The translations under genes and the position numbers were made by a program. Below, piece after piece: positions 53,499-62,837 of a stretch of DNA of 64,000 bases. Every line of letters starts with the position of its first letter. Within the stretch, counting starts at the first letter, position 1. The DNA is from Ewingella sp049889095 (lineage in GTDB: Bacteria; Pseudomonadota; Gammaproteobacteria; Enterobacterales; Enterobacteriaceae): NCBI GenBank assembly GCA_049889095.1, contig JBLJFK010000001.1; one strand, given 5' to 3'. The notes beneath the pieces were generated by a model. It was not told the origin of the DNA. It ran no database searches and saw nothing but the letters and a program-made list of their open reading frames with translations.

Positions 53499-55265
53499 AT
53501 GAACAAAACACGACAACAAGAACTGATCCGCTGGTTAAAGCAACAAAGCTCTCTCGCAAAAGGCTGGATACGCCTGTCGATGATGCTCGGTTTACTCTCG
53601 GGCTTATTGATCCTTGCTCAAGCCTGGCTCATGGCCGGACTCCTCCACAGCCTGATTATTCAACACACGCCGCGCGAAGCCCTGTTGCAAAGTTTCCTGT
53701 TGCTGGCCCTGACTTTTATTCTGCGTGCGATCGTGACCTGGTTACGTGAACAGGTTGGTTTTATCTGCGGAAAGATCATCCGTCAGGAGATGCGCAAACT
53801 GGTGCTAGACCGGCTGGAGAGACTTGGGCCGGCGTGGATTCAAGGTAAACCTGCTGGCAGTTGGGCAACCATTATCCTCGAACAGATCGAAGAGATGCAG
53901 GACTACTACGGGCGCTATCTGCCGCAAATCGCTCTGGCGGGGATCATCCCGTTACTCATCCTGGTTAGCATCTTCCCGATCAACTGGGCTGCAGGCATGA
54001 TCCTTCTGGTCACTGCGCCACTCATTCCGATCTTTATGGCGCTGGTTGGCATGGGTGCTGCCGATGCCAACCGCCGTAACTTTACTGCTCTCGCCCGCCT
54101 CAGCGGCAATTTTCTCGATAGCCTGCGGGGCCTTGATACCCTGCGCCTGTTCCACCGCGCACAGGCTGAAACCGAGCAGATCAGTCGATCCACCGAACAT
54201 TTCCGCGCCAGAACCATGGACGTGCTGCGTCTGGCGTTTTTATCTTCCGCCGTGCTTGAGTTCTTTGCTTCCCTCGCCATTGCTGTCGTCGCAGTCTATT
54301 TTGGCTTCTCGTTTCTGGGTGAACTGAATTTCGGCAGCTACGGTACACCGGTTACCCTGTTCGCTGGCTTCTTGGTACTGATTCTGGCTCCAGAGTTTTT
54401 CCAGCCGCTGCGCGACCTCGGGGCATTTTACCATGCCAAAGCGCAGGCTGTTGGTGCCGCAGAAAGTCTGCTGACGTTTCTCAGTTCAGAAGTCGAAAGT
54501 CAGGGACAGGGCACGCAAAGCTGGCATAGCCAGAAGCCAATATCACTCTCGGCCAAAGATCTGATTGTCTGTTCACCTGAGGGCAAAAAACTGGCCGGGC
54601 CTCTTAATTTTGACCTGCCCGAAGGTACCCGTGTTGCCATTGTTGGCCTGAGCGGCGCGGGGAAAAGCTCACTGCTCAACGCGCTGCTGGGTTTTTTGCC
54701 CTATCGGGGCTCGTTACAGGCTAACGGCTGTGAGTTGCACGATATTCGCAGCAGTGACTGGCGTCAGCAGCTTGGCTGGGTCGGACAAAATCCGCACCTC
54801 CCTGAGCAAACTTTACGTGCCAACATCTTGTTAAATCAACCTGATGCCAGCGACCTGCAACTTCATTCAGCCATTGAGCGCGCCTATGTCAGCGAGTTTT
54901 TAGCCCTGCTACCGCAAGGTCTGGATACCACACTTGGCGACAGCGCCGCACGCCTGTCGGTCGGCCAGGCACAACGGGTTGCCGTGGCTCGCGCCCTGCT
55001 ATCTCCTTGCCAGTTATTGCTGTTGGATGAACCGACCGCCAGCCTTGATGCTCATAGTGAAAAACGCGTGATGCATGCACTGACTGAAGCCTCTGCGTTA
55101 CAAACTACCCTTCTCGTGACGCATCAATTAGAAGATACCGAACATTACGATATGGTTTGGGTGATGGATAAAGGCCAGTTGATCGAACAGGGTAGCTATC
55201 AACAGTTAATCGTGCAAAACGGCGCTTTCTGCCGCTTGCTGGCCCAGCGCAGTCAGGAGCTGTAA
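53499..55265 (+). CDS. cydD: ABC exporter subunit CydD
   Basis: The protein has 588 residues as in E. coli. Six membrane helices (about 20-320) are followed by the ATPase with Walker A GLSGAGKSS, the unusual signature LSVGQAQR and Walker B LLLLDEPTASLD. With CydC it exports cysteine and glutathione to the periplasm and is needed for cytochrome bd assembly and periplasmic redox balance. The ATG 53499 lacks a good ribosome site but gives the family N-terminus MNKTRQQELIRWLK. The cydC start follows two bases after its stop. Confidence 0.97.
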   Translation: MNKTRQQELIRWLKQQSSLAKGWIRLSMMLGLLSGLLILAQAWLMAGLLHSLIIQHTPREALLQSFLLLALTFILRAIVTWLREQVGFICGKIIRQEMRKLVLDRLERLGPAWIQGKPAGSWATIILEQIEEMQDYYGRYLPQIALAGIIPLLILVSIFPINWAAGMILLVTAPLIPIFMALVGMGAADANRRNFTALARLSGNFLDSLRGLDTLRLFHRAQAETEQISRSTEHFRARTMDVLRLAFLSSAVLEFFASLAIAVVAVYFGFSFLGELNFGSYGTPVTLFAGFLVLILAPEFFQPLRDLGAFYHAKAQAVGAAESLLTFLSSEVESQGQGTQSWHSQKPISLSAKDLIVCSPEGKKLAGPLNFDLPEGTRVAIVGLSGAGKSSLLNALLGFLPYRGSLQANGCELHDIRSSDWRQQLGWVGQNPHLPEQTLRANILLNQPDASDLQLHSAIERAYVSEFLALLPQGLDTTLGDSAARLSVGQAQRVAVARALLSPCQLLLLDEPTASLDAHSEKRVMHALTEASALQTTLLVTHQLEDTEHYDMVWVMDKGQLIEQGSYQQLIVQNGAFCRLLAQRSQEL

Positions 55266-55267
55266 AC

Positions 55268-56989
55268 ATGAAAACTCTACTGCCTTATCTCGCGCTATAC
55301 CGTCGTCACTGGTTGCGACTCTCGTTGGGCATCATTCTGGCGATTGTCACGCTGCTTGCCAGCATCGGGCTGCTGACCCTGTCCGGTTGGTTCCTTGCCG
55401 CTTCGGCAGTCGCAGGTTTAGCCGGTTTATATACATTCAACTATATGCTGCCGGCCGCAGGTGTACGTGGTGCAGCGATATTCCGTACTGCCGGGCGCTA
55501 TGCTGAACGTCTGGTCAGTCACGATGCCACTTTCCGCGTTCTCGCTCATCTGCGCGTCTTTACTTTTACTAAAATCATGCCGTTGTCACCGGGTGGTATT
55601 GCCCGTTTCCGTCAGGCTGATTTGCTTAACCGTCTGGTGGCAGATGTTGATACGCTAGACCATCTTTATCTGCGGGTCATCTCTCCGCTGATCAGCGCAC
55701 TGGTTGTTATTCTGGTCGTCACCTTCGGACTGAGCTTTCTGGATCTTAATCTTGCACTGACGCTTGGCGCGATAATGATGGTGCTTATGTTGTTGTTACC
55801 GATTATTTTTTATCATGCCGGACAGCCCATTGGCCGCGAACTAACCAGCCTGCGCGGAGCCTACCGCACACAATTAAACGCCTGGTTACAAGGCCAGTCA
55901 GAACTGGTGGTGTTTGGGGCACAGGCACGATTTCGCCAGATGCTGGATGACATTGAACGTCACTGGATGCATCGCCAGCAACAGCAAGCAAAACTCTCAG
56001 GCCTCTCACAGGCGATGATCATTGCCTGTGCAGGGCTGACCGTAACGTTGATGTTGTGGCTGGCGGCAGGCGGCTTCGGCTCATTGACTCAGCCCGGTGC
56101 ACTGATTGCTCTGTTTGTCTTCACGCCGCTGGCCGCCTTTGAAGCGCTTGGGCCGGTTGCGGCTGCCTTTCAGCATCTGGGGCAAGTCATTGCTAGCGCA
56201 AACCGAGTTAGTCAGGTGATTGAGCAGCCACCGCGGGTCACCTTCCCGCTACAGGGTGCTTCAGTACAAAACCAGGCCGTGATGCACATTGACGGCCTCA
56301 ACTTCACCTATCCGGGTCAGCCGTTACCGGTACTAAAGAACATTGGACTGCACATCAATGCGGGCGAGCACGTCGCTTTACTGGGCAAGACCGGCTGTGG
56401 CAAATCCACGCTGCTACAACTGCTGACCCGTGCATGGGATGCCGGCAGTGGCAGCATCAGGCTAAACGGCCAGCCGCTGGCCGACTATGCGGAATCAACC
56501 CTGCGTCAGATGATGACCGTGGTCAGCCAGCGGGTACATATTTTCAATAATACGCTGCGTGAAAATCTGCGGATGGCGTCGCCCCACAGCAACGATGCCG
56601 AAATGGTTTCAGCACTGGAAGCGGTTGATTTGCATGTGCTGCTTGAAGACGAAGGGCTAAATGCCTGGCTTGGAGAAGGCGGCAGACAGCTTTCTGGCGG
56701 CGAACAGCGTCGGCTTGGGCTAGCACGCGGTTTATTGCATAACGCACCGCTGTGGCTGCTGGACGAACCCACAGAGGGTCTGGACGCCGAAACCGAGCGC
56801 CATATACTTGCGCTGTTACGCAGACATTGCCTTGGTAAGACGCTGATACTGGTCACCCACCGCCTTTACGCTCTTGAAACGATGGACAAGATTTGCGTGA
56901 TGGAAGAAGGGGAAATCGTCGAGCAAGGTGATCACCGGACACTCATGAGCCTTGCAGGCCGTTATGCCCGTTTTCGCACACGTGGTTAA
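55268..56989 (+). CDS. cydC: ABC exporter subunit CydC
   Basis: The protein has 573 residues as in E. coli. Six membrane helices are followed by the ATPase with Walker A GKTGCGKST, signature LSGGEQRR and Walker B LWLLDEPTEGLD. It pairs with CydD. AGGAG in the end of cydD precedes the ATG with only 2 bases between stop and start, so the two are translationally coupled. The signatures differ in the two subunits, as expected for an asymmetric heterodimer. Confidence 0.97.
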   Translation: MKTLLPYLALYRRHWLRLSLGIILAIVTLLASIGLLTLSGWFLAASAVAGLAGLYTFNYMLPAAGVRGAAIFRTAGRYAERLVSHDATFRVLAHLRVFTFTKIMPLSPGGIARFRQADLLNRLVADVDTLDHLYLRVISPLISALVVILVVTFGLSFLDLNLALTLGAIMMVLMLLLPIIFYHAGQPIGRELTSLRGAYRTQLNAWLQGQSELVVFGAQARFRQMLDDIERHWMHRQQQQAKLSGLSQAMIIACAGLTVTLMLWLAAGGFGSLTQPGALIALFVFTPLAAFEALGPVAAAFQHLGQVIASANRVSQVIEQPPRVTFPLQGASVQNQAVMHIDGLNFTYPGQPLPVLKNIGLHINAGEHVALLGKTGCGKSTLLQLLTRAWDAGSGSIRLNGQPLADYAESTLRQMMTVVSQRVHIFNNTLRENLRMASPHSNDAEMVSALEAVDLHVLLEDEGLNAWLGEGGRQLSGGEQRRLGLARGLLHNAPLWLLDEPTEGLDAETERHILALLRRHCLGKTLILVTHRLYALETMDKICVMEEGEIVEQGDHRTLMSLAGRYARFRTRG

Positions 56990-57022
56990 TCTATTTTCGT
57001 CCAAAGATGAACAAGGTTTTAT

Positions 57023-57757
57023 ATGCAGTTAGTTAAACTTGAGGCGAACTCAGTCAACTTTCCGGAGCCGGAAACGGCTTTGCAGGAACCTAACGGACTG
57101 CTGGCACTGGGTGGTGATTTAACTCAACAACGCCTGCTTTCCGCTTACTATCAGGGTATTTTCCCGTGGTTTGACCCTGGCGAAATGATCCTGTGGTGGT
57201 CACCGGACCCGCGTGCTGTGCTCTTTCCGCCTGAGCGGCACCTTAGCCGTAGCCTGCGCCGTTTCATGCTTAAAGAGCCTTATCGCTTCACTCTCAACCG
57301 TGCGTTTGCCGACGTGGTCCATGCCTGTGCTCAGCAACGTGCCGAAGGCACCTGGATTGGTCAGTTGATAAAACGTGGCTATCAGGATCTGCATGATTCA
57401 GGCCATGCGCATTCGGTTGAGGTTTGGTCAGGTGATGAGCTAATTGGTGGCATGTACGGGGTAAGCGTGGGCGGCCTCTTTTGCGGTGAGTCTATGTTTA
57501 GCCGCCAGATCAATGCATCAAAATGCGCCGTGATGATTTTTTGCCAACATTTTACCCGCTATGGCGGAGAACTGATTGACTGTCAGGTGCTCAACCCTCA
57601 CACTGCGTCGCTGGGTGCGAGAGAGATCCCCCGCCGACAATTTTTGCAGCTGCTTTCCCGGCTTTCAAATCATCAATTACCACCGGAATGCTGGCTGCCC
57701 CAAGACTTATCCCCACGTTATGAAGACCTGCCGATAGTCCCGATGGATAGGGAATAG
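57023..57757 (+). CDS. aat: Leucyl/phenylalanyl-tRNA--protein transferase Aat
   Basis: The protein has 244 residues (E. coli 234). It contains GIFPWFDPGEMILWWSPDPRA, the aminoacyl-tRNA binding part of the GNAT-like fold, and VGGLFCGESMFS. It adds Leu or Phe to proteins with N-terminal Arg or Lys, creating N-degrons that ClpS hands to ClpAP; clpS and clpA lie 0.5-3 kb downstream. It follows cydC by 33 bases and may be co-transcribed with cydDC. Confidence 0.96.
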   Translation: MQLVKLEANSVNFPEPETALQEPNGLLALGGDLTQQRLLSAYYQGIFPWFDPGEMILWWSPDPRAVLFPPERHLSRSLRRFMLKEPYRFTLNRAFADVVHACAQQRAEGTWIGQLIKRGYQDLHDSGHAHSVEVWSGDELIGGMYGVSVGGLFCGESMFSRQINASKCAVMIFCQHFTRYGGELIDCQVLNPHTASLGAREIPRRQFLQLLSRLSNHQLPPECWLPQDLSPRYEDLPIVPMDRE

Positions 57758-57850
57758 ATAAGGTCGTGGTCCATATTTCTTTACATAATGTGGGTTTTTC
57801 GGCATTATCTTGCCGGTTAAAAACTATGGTAGTTAGACCTAGAGGATTCG

Positions 57851-58069
57851 ATGGCCAAAGAAGACAATATTGAAATGCAGGGTACCGTACTTGATACGCT
57901 GCCAAACACTATGTTCCGCGTTGAGTTGGAAAACGGTCACGTAGTTACTGCACACATCTCCGGTAAAATGCGTAAGAACTACATCCGCATCCTGACGGGC
58001 GATAAGGTCACTGTAGAATTGACCCCATACGACCTGAGTAAAGGCCGCATTATCTTCCGTAGCCGCTAA
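57851..58069 (+). CDS. infA: Translation initiation factor IF-1
   Basis: The protein has 72 residues, exactly the family length, and begins MAKEDNIEMQGTVLDTLPNT. It is a single OB-fold domain that binds the 30S A site during initiation. GAGG lies 5 bases before the ATG. In E. coli a tRNA-Ser gene (serW) follows; here the 217 bases to clpA contain only terminators. Confidence 0.98.
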   Translation: MAKEDNIEMQGTVLDTLPNTMFRVELENGHVVTAHISGKMRKNYIRILTGDKVTVELTPYDLSKGRIIFRSR

Positions 58070-58110
58070 TAAGCGGTTCACTCATCGCTGATTATTCTGG
58101 CGATACCTGA

Positions 58111-58160
58111 GGATACCCTTTTCGCCCTTCCTGCTGTTGCAAGGGCGTTTTGTGGTATCC
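58111..58160 (+). terminator. Two-layer terminator after infA
   Basis: An inner stem CGCCCTT/AAGGGCG (58123-58147) is followed by TTTTG, and an outer pair GGATACC/GGTATCC (58111-58117, 58153-58159) can close around it. Confidence 0.8.
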
Positions 58161-58234
58161 GAAATTTGACGAGTGTAGCGTAACTCTGCTTTGTATACTC
58201 TGTCAGTTGTCTGTTCTACTTAATCACAGGCATA

Positions 58235-58262
58235 AAAAAGGCGATGATATCATCGCCTTTTT
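58235..58262 (-). terminator. Terminator after clpA (perfect palindrome)
   Basis: The 28 bases form a perfect inverted repeat AAAAAGGCGATGAT/ATCATCGCCTTTTT with T runs on either strand. It lies 25 bases after the clpA stop and could act in both directions. Confidence 0.88.
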
Positions 58263-58286
58263 CACTTTTACGTTATCAGCTACTAC

Positions 58287-60566
58287 TTAATGCACAGCGC
58301 CTTCCGCTTTTTTCTTCTGCGCACTCATGAAATGGTACGTCAGTTTGTCAGCGCTCTTATCGAGCTCGACGGAGACTGAACCACCGTCAACCAACGAACC
58401 AAACAGCAATTCGTTAGCTAATGGCTTCTTCAGATTCTCCTGCACGGCGCGGGTCATTGGGCGTGCGCCCATGGCCTTGTCGTAGCCTTTAACCGTCAAC
58501 CAGTTGCGCGCTTCGTCGCTGACTTCCAGCGAAACGCCCTTCGCATCCAGCTGTGCCTGCAGTTCGACGATGAACTTATCGACAACCTGCTGGATCACTT
58601 CTGTGGACAAGTGGTTGAACCACATCACATTGTCCAGGCGATTACGGAACTCTGGCGTAAACACCTTCTTGATCTCTTCCATCGCATCAGGGCTATTATC
58701 CTGATGCACCAGACCGATCGACTTACGTTCTGTTTCACGTACGCCAGCGTTGGTGGTCATCACCAAAATAACGTTACGGAAGTCTGCCTTGCGGCCGTTG
58801 TTATCGGTCAGCGTTCCGTTATCCATCACCTGCAATAACAGGTTGAAAACATCAGGATGCGCTTTCTCGATTTCATCCAGCAGTACGACAGAGTGCGGAT
58901 GCTTCAGAACAGCATCAGTCAGCAAACCGCCTTGATCAAAACCGACATAACCCGGAGGCGCACCGATCAGGCGGCTTACAGTATGACGTTCCATATACTC
59001 GGACATATCAAAGCGCAGCAGTTCGATATCCAGCGCTTTTGCCAGTTGAACCGTCACTTCGGTTTTACCCACGCCCGTTGGACCCGCGAACAAGAAAGAA
59101 CCGACCGGCTTGTGATCCTGACCCAAACCTGCACGACTCATTTTGATCGCTTCTGTCAGTACTTCAATCGCCGGATCCTGCCCGAACACCAGCATTTTCA
59201 AACGATCGCTGAGGTTTTTCAGCACATCACGGTCAGTTGAAGAGACGGTTTTTTCCGGAATACGCGCAATACGTGCCACCACGCTTTCGATGTCGCTGAC
59301 ATTAACGGTTTTCTTGCGTTTGCTGACCGGCATTAACCGGCTGCGCGCGCCCGCTTCATCAATAACGTCGATAGCTTTGTCCGGCAAGTGCCGGTCATTG
59401 ATATATTTGACCGACAGTTCAACCGCCGCACGTACTGCTTTCGCGGTATAACGCACATCATGGTGCGCTTCGTATTTGGTTTTCAGGCCGTTGATGATCT
59501 GTACGGTTTCTTCTACAGAAGGCTCTGTGATATCAATCTTCTGGAAGCGGCGCGCCAGGGCGCGGTCTTTTTCGAAGATATTGCTGAATTCCTGATAAGT
59601 CGTAGAACCGATAACCCGGATTTTACCGCTGGAAAGCAACGGTTTGAGCAGGTTTGCCGCATCCACTTGCCCGCCAGATGCCGCACCTGCACCGATGATG
59701 GTATGGATCTCATCAATAAACAGGATGCTGTTCTTGTCTTGTTCGAGCTGTTTAAGCAGCGATTTGAAACGTTTTTCGAAATCGCCACGGTATTTAGTGC
59801 CCGCCAGCAATGAACCGATATCCAGGGAATAAAGGGTACAGTCAGCAATGACTTCCGGTACATCGCCCTGCTCGATTCTCCATGCCAGGCCCTCGGCAAT
59901 AGCGGTTTTACCCACGCCGGATTCACCCACCAGCAGCGGGTTATTTTTGCGACGGCGACAAAGCACCTGAATAGCACGCTCAAGTTCTTTGTCACGGCCA
60001 ATCAGCGGATCGATCCCTCCAACACGCGCCAACTGGTTAAGATTAGTGGTGAAGTTCTCCATACGATCTTCCCCCGCCGACTGCTCTTCGTTAACTGGGT
60101 TTTCTGCATTGTTTGGCGTCTGGCCCGACTCATCTTTACGCGTACCGTGAGAGATGAAATTCACCACGTCGAGGCGACTAACGTCATGTTTGCGCAGCAG
60201 ATACGCAGCCTGGGACTCCTGTTCACTGAAGATAGCAACCAGGACATTAGCACCAGATACTTCATTACGTCCGGAAGACTGAACGTGGAATACCGCACGT
60301 TGCAGAACGCGCTGGAAACTCAGCGTCGGCTGGGTATCACGCTCTTCTTCACTGGCAGGTAAGGTGGGCGTGGTTTGTTCGATGAACGCTTCCAGTTCCT
60401 GGCGTAACGCCACCAGGTCAACGGTACAAGCTTCAAGCGCTTCACGGGCGGCAGGGTTGCTCAGCAACGCCAGCAGCAGGTGCTCCACGGTCATAAACTC
60501 ATGCCGGTGCTCACGGGCTCTTGCGAAAGCCATGTTGAGACTGAGTTCAAGTTCTTGATTGAGCAT
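58287..60566 (-). CDS. clpA: Clp protease ATPase subunit ClpA
   Basis: The protein has 759 residues (E. coli 758) and begins MLNQELELSLNMAFARA. An N-domain (about 1-145) binds ClpS. Two AAA+ modules follow, with Walker A motifs GESGVGKT near 214 and GPTGVGKT near 495, plus pore loops (GTKYRGDFEKR). It unfolds substrates for ClpP. ATG 60566 has GGGAGG five bases upstream; an in-frame GTG at 60572 is less likely. It follows clpS by 27 bases, the conserved clpSA operon. Confidence 0.97.
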   Translation of the reverse strand: MLNQELELSLNMAFARAREHRHEFMTVEHLLLALLSNPAAREALEACTVDLVALRQELEAFIEQTTPTLPASEEERDTQPTLSFQRVLQRAVFHVQSSGRNEVSGANVLVAIFSEQESQAAYLLRKHDVSRLDVVNFISHGTRKDESGQTPNNAENPVNEEQSAGEDRMENFTTNLNQLARVGGIDPLIGRDKELERAIQVLCRRRKNNPLLVGESGVGKTAIAEGLAWRIEQGDVPEVIADCTLYSLDIGSLLAGTKYRGDFEKRFKSLLKQLEQDKNSILFIDEIHTIIGAGAASGGQVDAANLLKPLLSSGKIRVIGSTTYQEFSNIFEKDRALARRFQKIDITEPSVEETVQIINGLKTKYEAHHDVRYTAKAVRAAVELSVKYINDRHLPDKAIDVIDEAGARSRLMPVSKRKKTVNVSDIESVVARIARIPEKTVSSTDRDVLKNLSDRLKMLVFGQDPAIEVLTEAIKMSRAGLGQDHKPVGSFLFAGPTGVGKTEVTVQLAKALDIELLRFDMSEYMERHTVSRLIGAPPGYVGFDQGGLLTDAVLKHPHSVVLLDEIEKAHPDVFNLLLQVMDNGTLTDNNGRKADFRNVILVMTTNAGVRETERKSIGLVHQDNSPDAMEEIKKVFTPEFRNRLDNVMWFNHLSTEVIQQVVDKFIVELQAQLDAKGVSLEVSDEARNWLTVKGYDKAMGARPMTRAVQENLKKPLANELLFGSLVDGGSVSVELDKSADKLTYHFMSAQKKKAEGAVH

Positions 60567-60593
60567 AGGCACCTCCCAAATAGATTGCCTTAA

Positions 60594-60914
60594 TCAGGCT
60601 TTTTCCAGCGTACACAGCAAAGGGTGTTCATTCACTTTGGCATAGTCATTCACATGTGCAACTTTGGTTTCAGCAACTTCAGCAGTGTACACACCGCAGA
60701 TGGCTTTCCCTTTATAGTGCACCTGGAGCATCAATTGCGTCGCACGTTCAATATCATAAGAAAAGAACTTTTGCAGAACGTCAATCACAAATTCCATCGG
60801 CGTGTAATCGTCGTTGTTTAATATAACTTTATACATAGATGGCGGTTTTACCTCATCCTTTAGTTTATCCGCCGCTAAGTGTTCAAAATTCAGCCAATCT
60901 TGATTCTTACCCAT
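60594..60914 (-). CDS. clpS: ClpA adaptor ClpS
   Basis: The protein has 106 residues, as in E. coli. It begins MGKNQDWLNFEHLAADKLKD, and NDDYTPMEFVIDVL is the substrate-binding segment for hydrophobic N-terminal residues. ClpS delivers N-degron proteins, including those made by Aat, to ClpA. It is divergent from cspD across a 387-base gap with a large inverted repeat. Confidence 0.97.
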   Translation of the reverse strand: MGKNQDWLNFEHLAADKLKDEVKPPSMYKVILNNDDYTPMEFVIDVLQKFFSYDIERATQLMLQVHYKGKAICGVYTAEVAETKVAHVNDYAKVNEHPLLCTLEKA

Positions 60915-61301
60915 TGCCTGCCCATTACCCTTCGAAGATCGATTCTGACTTAAAAGGGCACTAACAACACCGTGCTTGCCTTAAGTCATGACGTTTAACA
61001 TTCATTTTACCATCTCTTACGTCATCATGCCGCAGCACATAAACCTGTCTTTACCATCGGCGCTAACGTTGAAATAATGAACAAATTATTTCAATAGCGT
61101 TACCTGCTTCAAAGTTTGGTTATCTGCCCACAGTCGACAAATGCCGTTCTCTTGACGTCCGGATCAATTCCACTAGAGTGTAATTTCGTCTGCTGAATAC
61201 CCATCAGAAGCGCCTGCATTCAGCGACCCACGGGCACTTACGCTCACTTACTGGCTTAATCTCTTCAACTCACCAAACTGTCATAAGAGGGAAGTAGAAG
61301 C
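60915..61301. other. 387-base clpS-cspD intergenic region
   Basis: It holds divergent promoters for clpSA and cspD and a strong inverted repeat (61061-61099). No ORF is convincing. The cspD ribosome site (GAGGGAAG, 61285-61297 region) lies at its right end. Confidence 0.5.
61061..61099. repeat. Long inverted repeat between clpS and cspD
   Basis: TTGAAATAAT (61069-61078) pairs perfectly with ATTATTTCAA (61085-61094) around six bases. An outer CGCTA/TAGCG (61061-61065, 61095-61099) also pairs, leaving a 3-base bulge. It does not end in a T tract, so it is likely an operator or a structured leader element rather than a terminator. Confidence 0.65.
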
Positions 61302-61535
61302 ATGGAGACGGGTACTGTTAAATGGTTCAATAATGCTAAGGGCTTTGGCTTCATTTGCCCTGTAAATGGCGGTGAAGACATCTTTGCGCATCACTCCACG
61401 ATCCAGATGGAGGGTTATCGTACTCTCAAAGCCGGACAACAAGTGAGCTTTGACGTTCATGAAGGGCCAAAAGGAAATCATGCCAGCCTCATCATTCCGG
61501 TGGAAAGTGAAGCGGTTGCCGAACCGGCTGCATAA
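61302..61535 (+). CDS. cspD: Cold-shock-like protein CspD
   Basis: The protein has 77 residues (E. coli 74) and begins METGTVKWFNNAKGFGF. RNP1 (KGFGFI) is intact and RNP2 reads IFAHH, the CspD type. CspD binds single-stranded DNA and RNA and inhibits replication in stationary phase; it is not induced by cold. GAGGGAAG precedes the ATG. A terminator follows (61575-61607). In E. coli macAB come next; here ybjX does. Confidence 0.95.
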   Translation: METGTVKWFNNAKGFGFICPVNGGEDIFAHHSTIQMEGYRTLKAGQQVSFDVHEGPKGNHASLIIPVESEAVAEPAA

Positions 61536-61860
61536 CGCTCTATTGGTCCCCTCTTGCTACCGATGCTTTTCCAAATGCCAGTCTTACATTGACTGGTATT
61601 TTTATTTATGGGGGAGAATTGCCCAGGCTTCAAGTCCTGAAGCTGAAAAAGGCATTTATTTGTCATACTTCCTGACGATGGAATAGGTCACAATATCGCC
61701 AAAAAATTACATTTAGTAAAATTATCTAAACGAAATCCAAACAGTTGTAAAGCTTTCACTGTTGCTAAATCGCCGTTGTAATTTGGTTTATTCAGCACCT
61801 GTTCAAATAGTCCTATTTCGGGCCCGCAGGCACGTAACGAAGACGAACAGGTACAACACA
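61536..61860. other. 325-base cspD-ybjX intergenic region
   Basis: It contains the cspD terminator and, from about 61690, an AT-rich stretch that probably holds the ybjX promoter. An in-frame upstream extension of ybjX (from 61762) is open but is not family-like. No PhoP box of standard spacing was found. Confidence 0.5.
61575..61608 (+). terminator. Terminator after cspD
   Basis: ATGCCAGTC (61575-61583) pairs with GACTGGTAT (61591-61599) with one G-U, followed by a T-rich tail. Confidence 0.82.
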
Positions 61861-62814
61861 ATGACAAGTCTCATTTACCCTCTCGAAAATGTCAAAAAGC
61901 TTTCTGGCTTACAGTTGCTGTCGGCCTTGGTTTCACATCAACGGGTACCGGGTAAAGCATGGAACCGCACGAATTACCGCCTGAAGTTTTTGCTGCGTAC
62001 GCTGTGGTCACCGCGTGTGACGTTAAATCTGCTGGACTATCTGGCCCAGCATCCGCAGCGTGATGAGATCCTCAAGGCCATGCCTTCCCTGCCATGCAAG
62101 CTGCACCGCGTATATCAGTCGGTGAACATTAGCCGTGGGACGGCGTTGAAAAACATCATCGCCCATTACGATCATCTCGCCTCACATGTTCCACCGGCTA
62201 TTAGTTATGCGCTGCTGAGTGCCAAACCGTTGAACATCGCGGTACTTGAAGGCAAAGAGGGTCAGCGTTTTGACCTTCGGCTCAACGCTGTTTCTCATTT
62301 TGACAAAGAGGGCGAAACCTCTTTAATGCTCATCAATGAAACCGGTGAATCGGTGGCCACGGTGACCTTCTCGCTGATCGACTACCAAGGGCAGCCAACG
62401 TTATTCATTGGTGCAATTCAGGGACCAAAAGCATATGTTGAACACGCGGAAATCCAGAGAGCCACGAAAGCCTGCCACGGTTTATTCCCGAAAAGGCTGG
62501 TAATGGAAGCGGTGATGCAGGTCGCCGAACTGACCCAAATGACGCAGATTGTAGCCGTCAGTAAACACACGCATATTTATGAACACCCGCGCTATAAAAA
62601 GCGTAAAGGGATGGTCTTGGCTGATTACGACAGTTTTTGGGAAACCCTGCACGGTAAGTTAGGCGAAGATGGCTATTTTCATCTGCCAGGCCAGATCCAC
62701 CATCGCCCACTGCAAGAGATCGACAGCAAGCGTCGTTCGGAGTACCGCCGTCGCTACCTGTTGCTTGATGATATGCAAGCACAGATCTGCCAGGCTTTTT
62801 CGCAGGGAGCTTAA
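61861..62814 (+). CDS. ybjX: VirK/YbjX family protein (DUF535)
   Basis: The protein has 317 residues with ATG 61861, near E. coli YbjX (330). Family stretches are NIAVLEGKEGQRFDLRLN, LFIGAIQGPKAYVEHAEIQR and HTHIYEHPRYKKRKGM. Members (VirK in Salmonella and Shigella) affect virulence and antimicrobial-peptide resistance and are often PhoPQ-regulated; the biochemical activity is unknown. The family start MTSLIYPLENVKKL is chosen over the open upstream frame. It is convergent with ybjD. Confidence 0.92.
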   Translation: MTSLIYPLENVKKLSGLQLLSALVSHQRVPGKAWNRTNYRLKFLLRTLWSPRVTLNLLDYLAQHPQRDEILKAMPSLPCKLHRVYQSVNISRGTALKNIIAHYDHLASHVPPAISYALLSAKPLNIAVLEGKEGQRFDLRLNAVSHFDKEGETSLMLINETGESVATVTFSLIDYQGQPTLFIGAIQGPKAYVEHAEIQRATKACHGLFPKRLVMEAVMQVAELTQMTQIVAVSKHTHIYEHPRYKKRKGMVLADYDSFWETLHGKLGEDGYFHLPGQIHHRPLQEIDSKRRSEYRRRYLLLDDMQAQICQAFSQGA

Positions 62815-62837
62815 TGCTAACGCCCGTCAAGTACAGG

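Noticed and set aside
53456..53749. 97-codon plus-strand ORF overlapping the start of cydD in another frame
   Set aside because: cydD fills the region with a full-length family protein; the other frame has no domain.
58111..58262. Hairpins after infA as a possible small RNA or tRNA remnant
   Set aside because: They are explained as back-to-back terminators of convergent genes; no cloverleaf or CCA-type end was found.
61776..61800. GGTTTA and TGTTCA as a possible PhoP box before ybjX
   Set aside because: The half-sites are 15 bases apart instead of 11 and the second has a mismatch.
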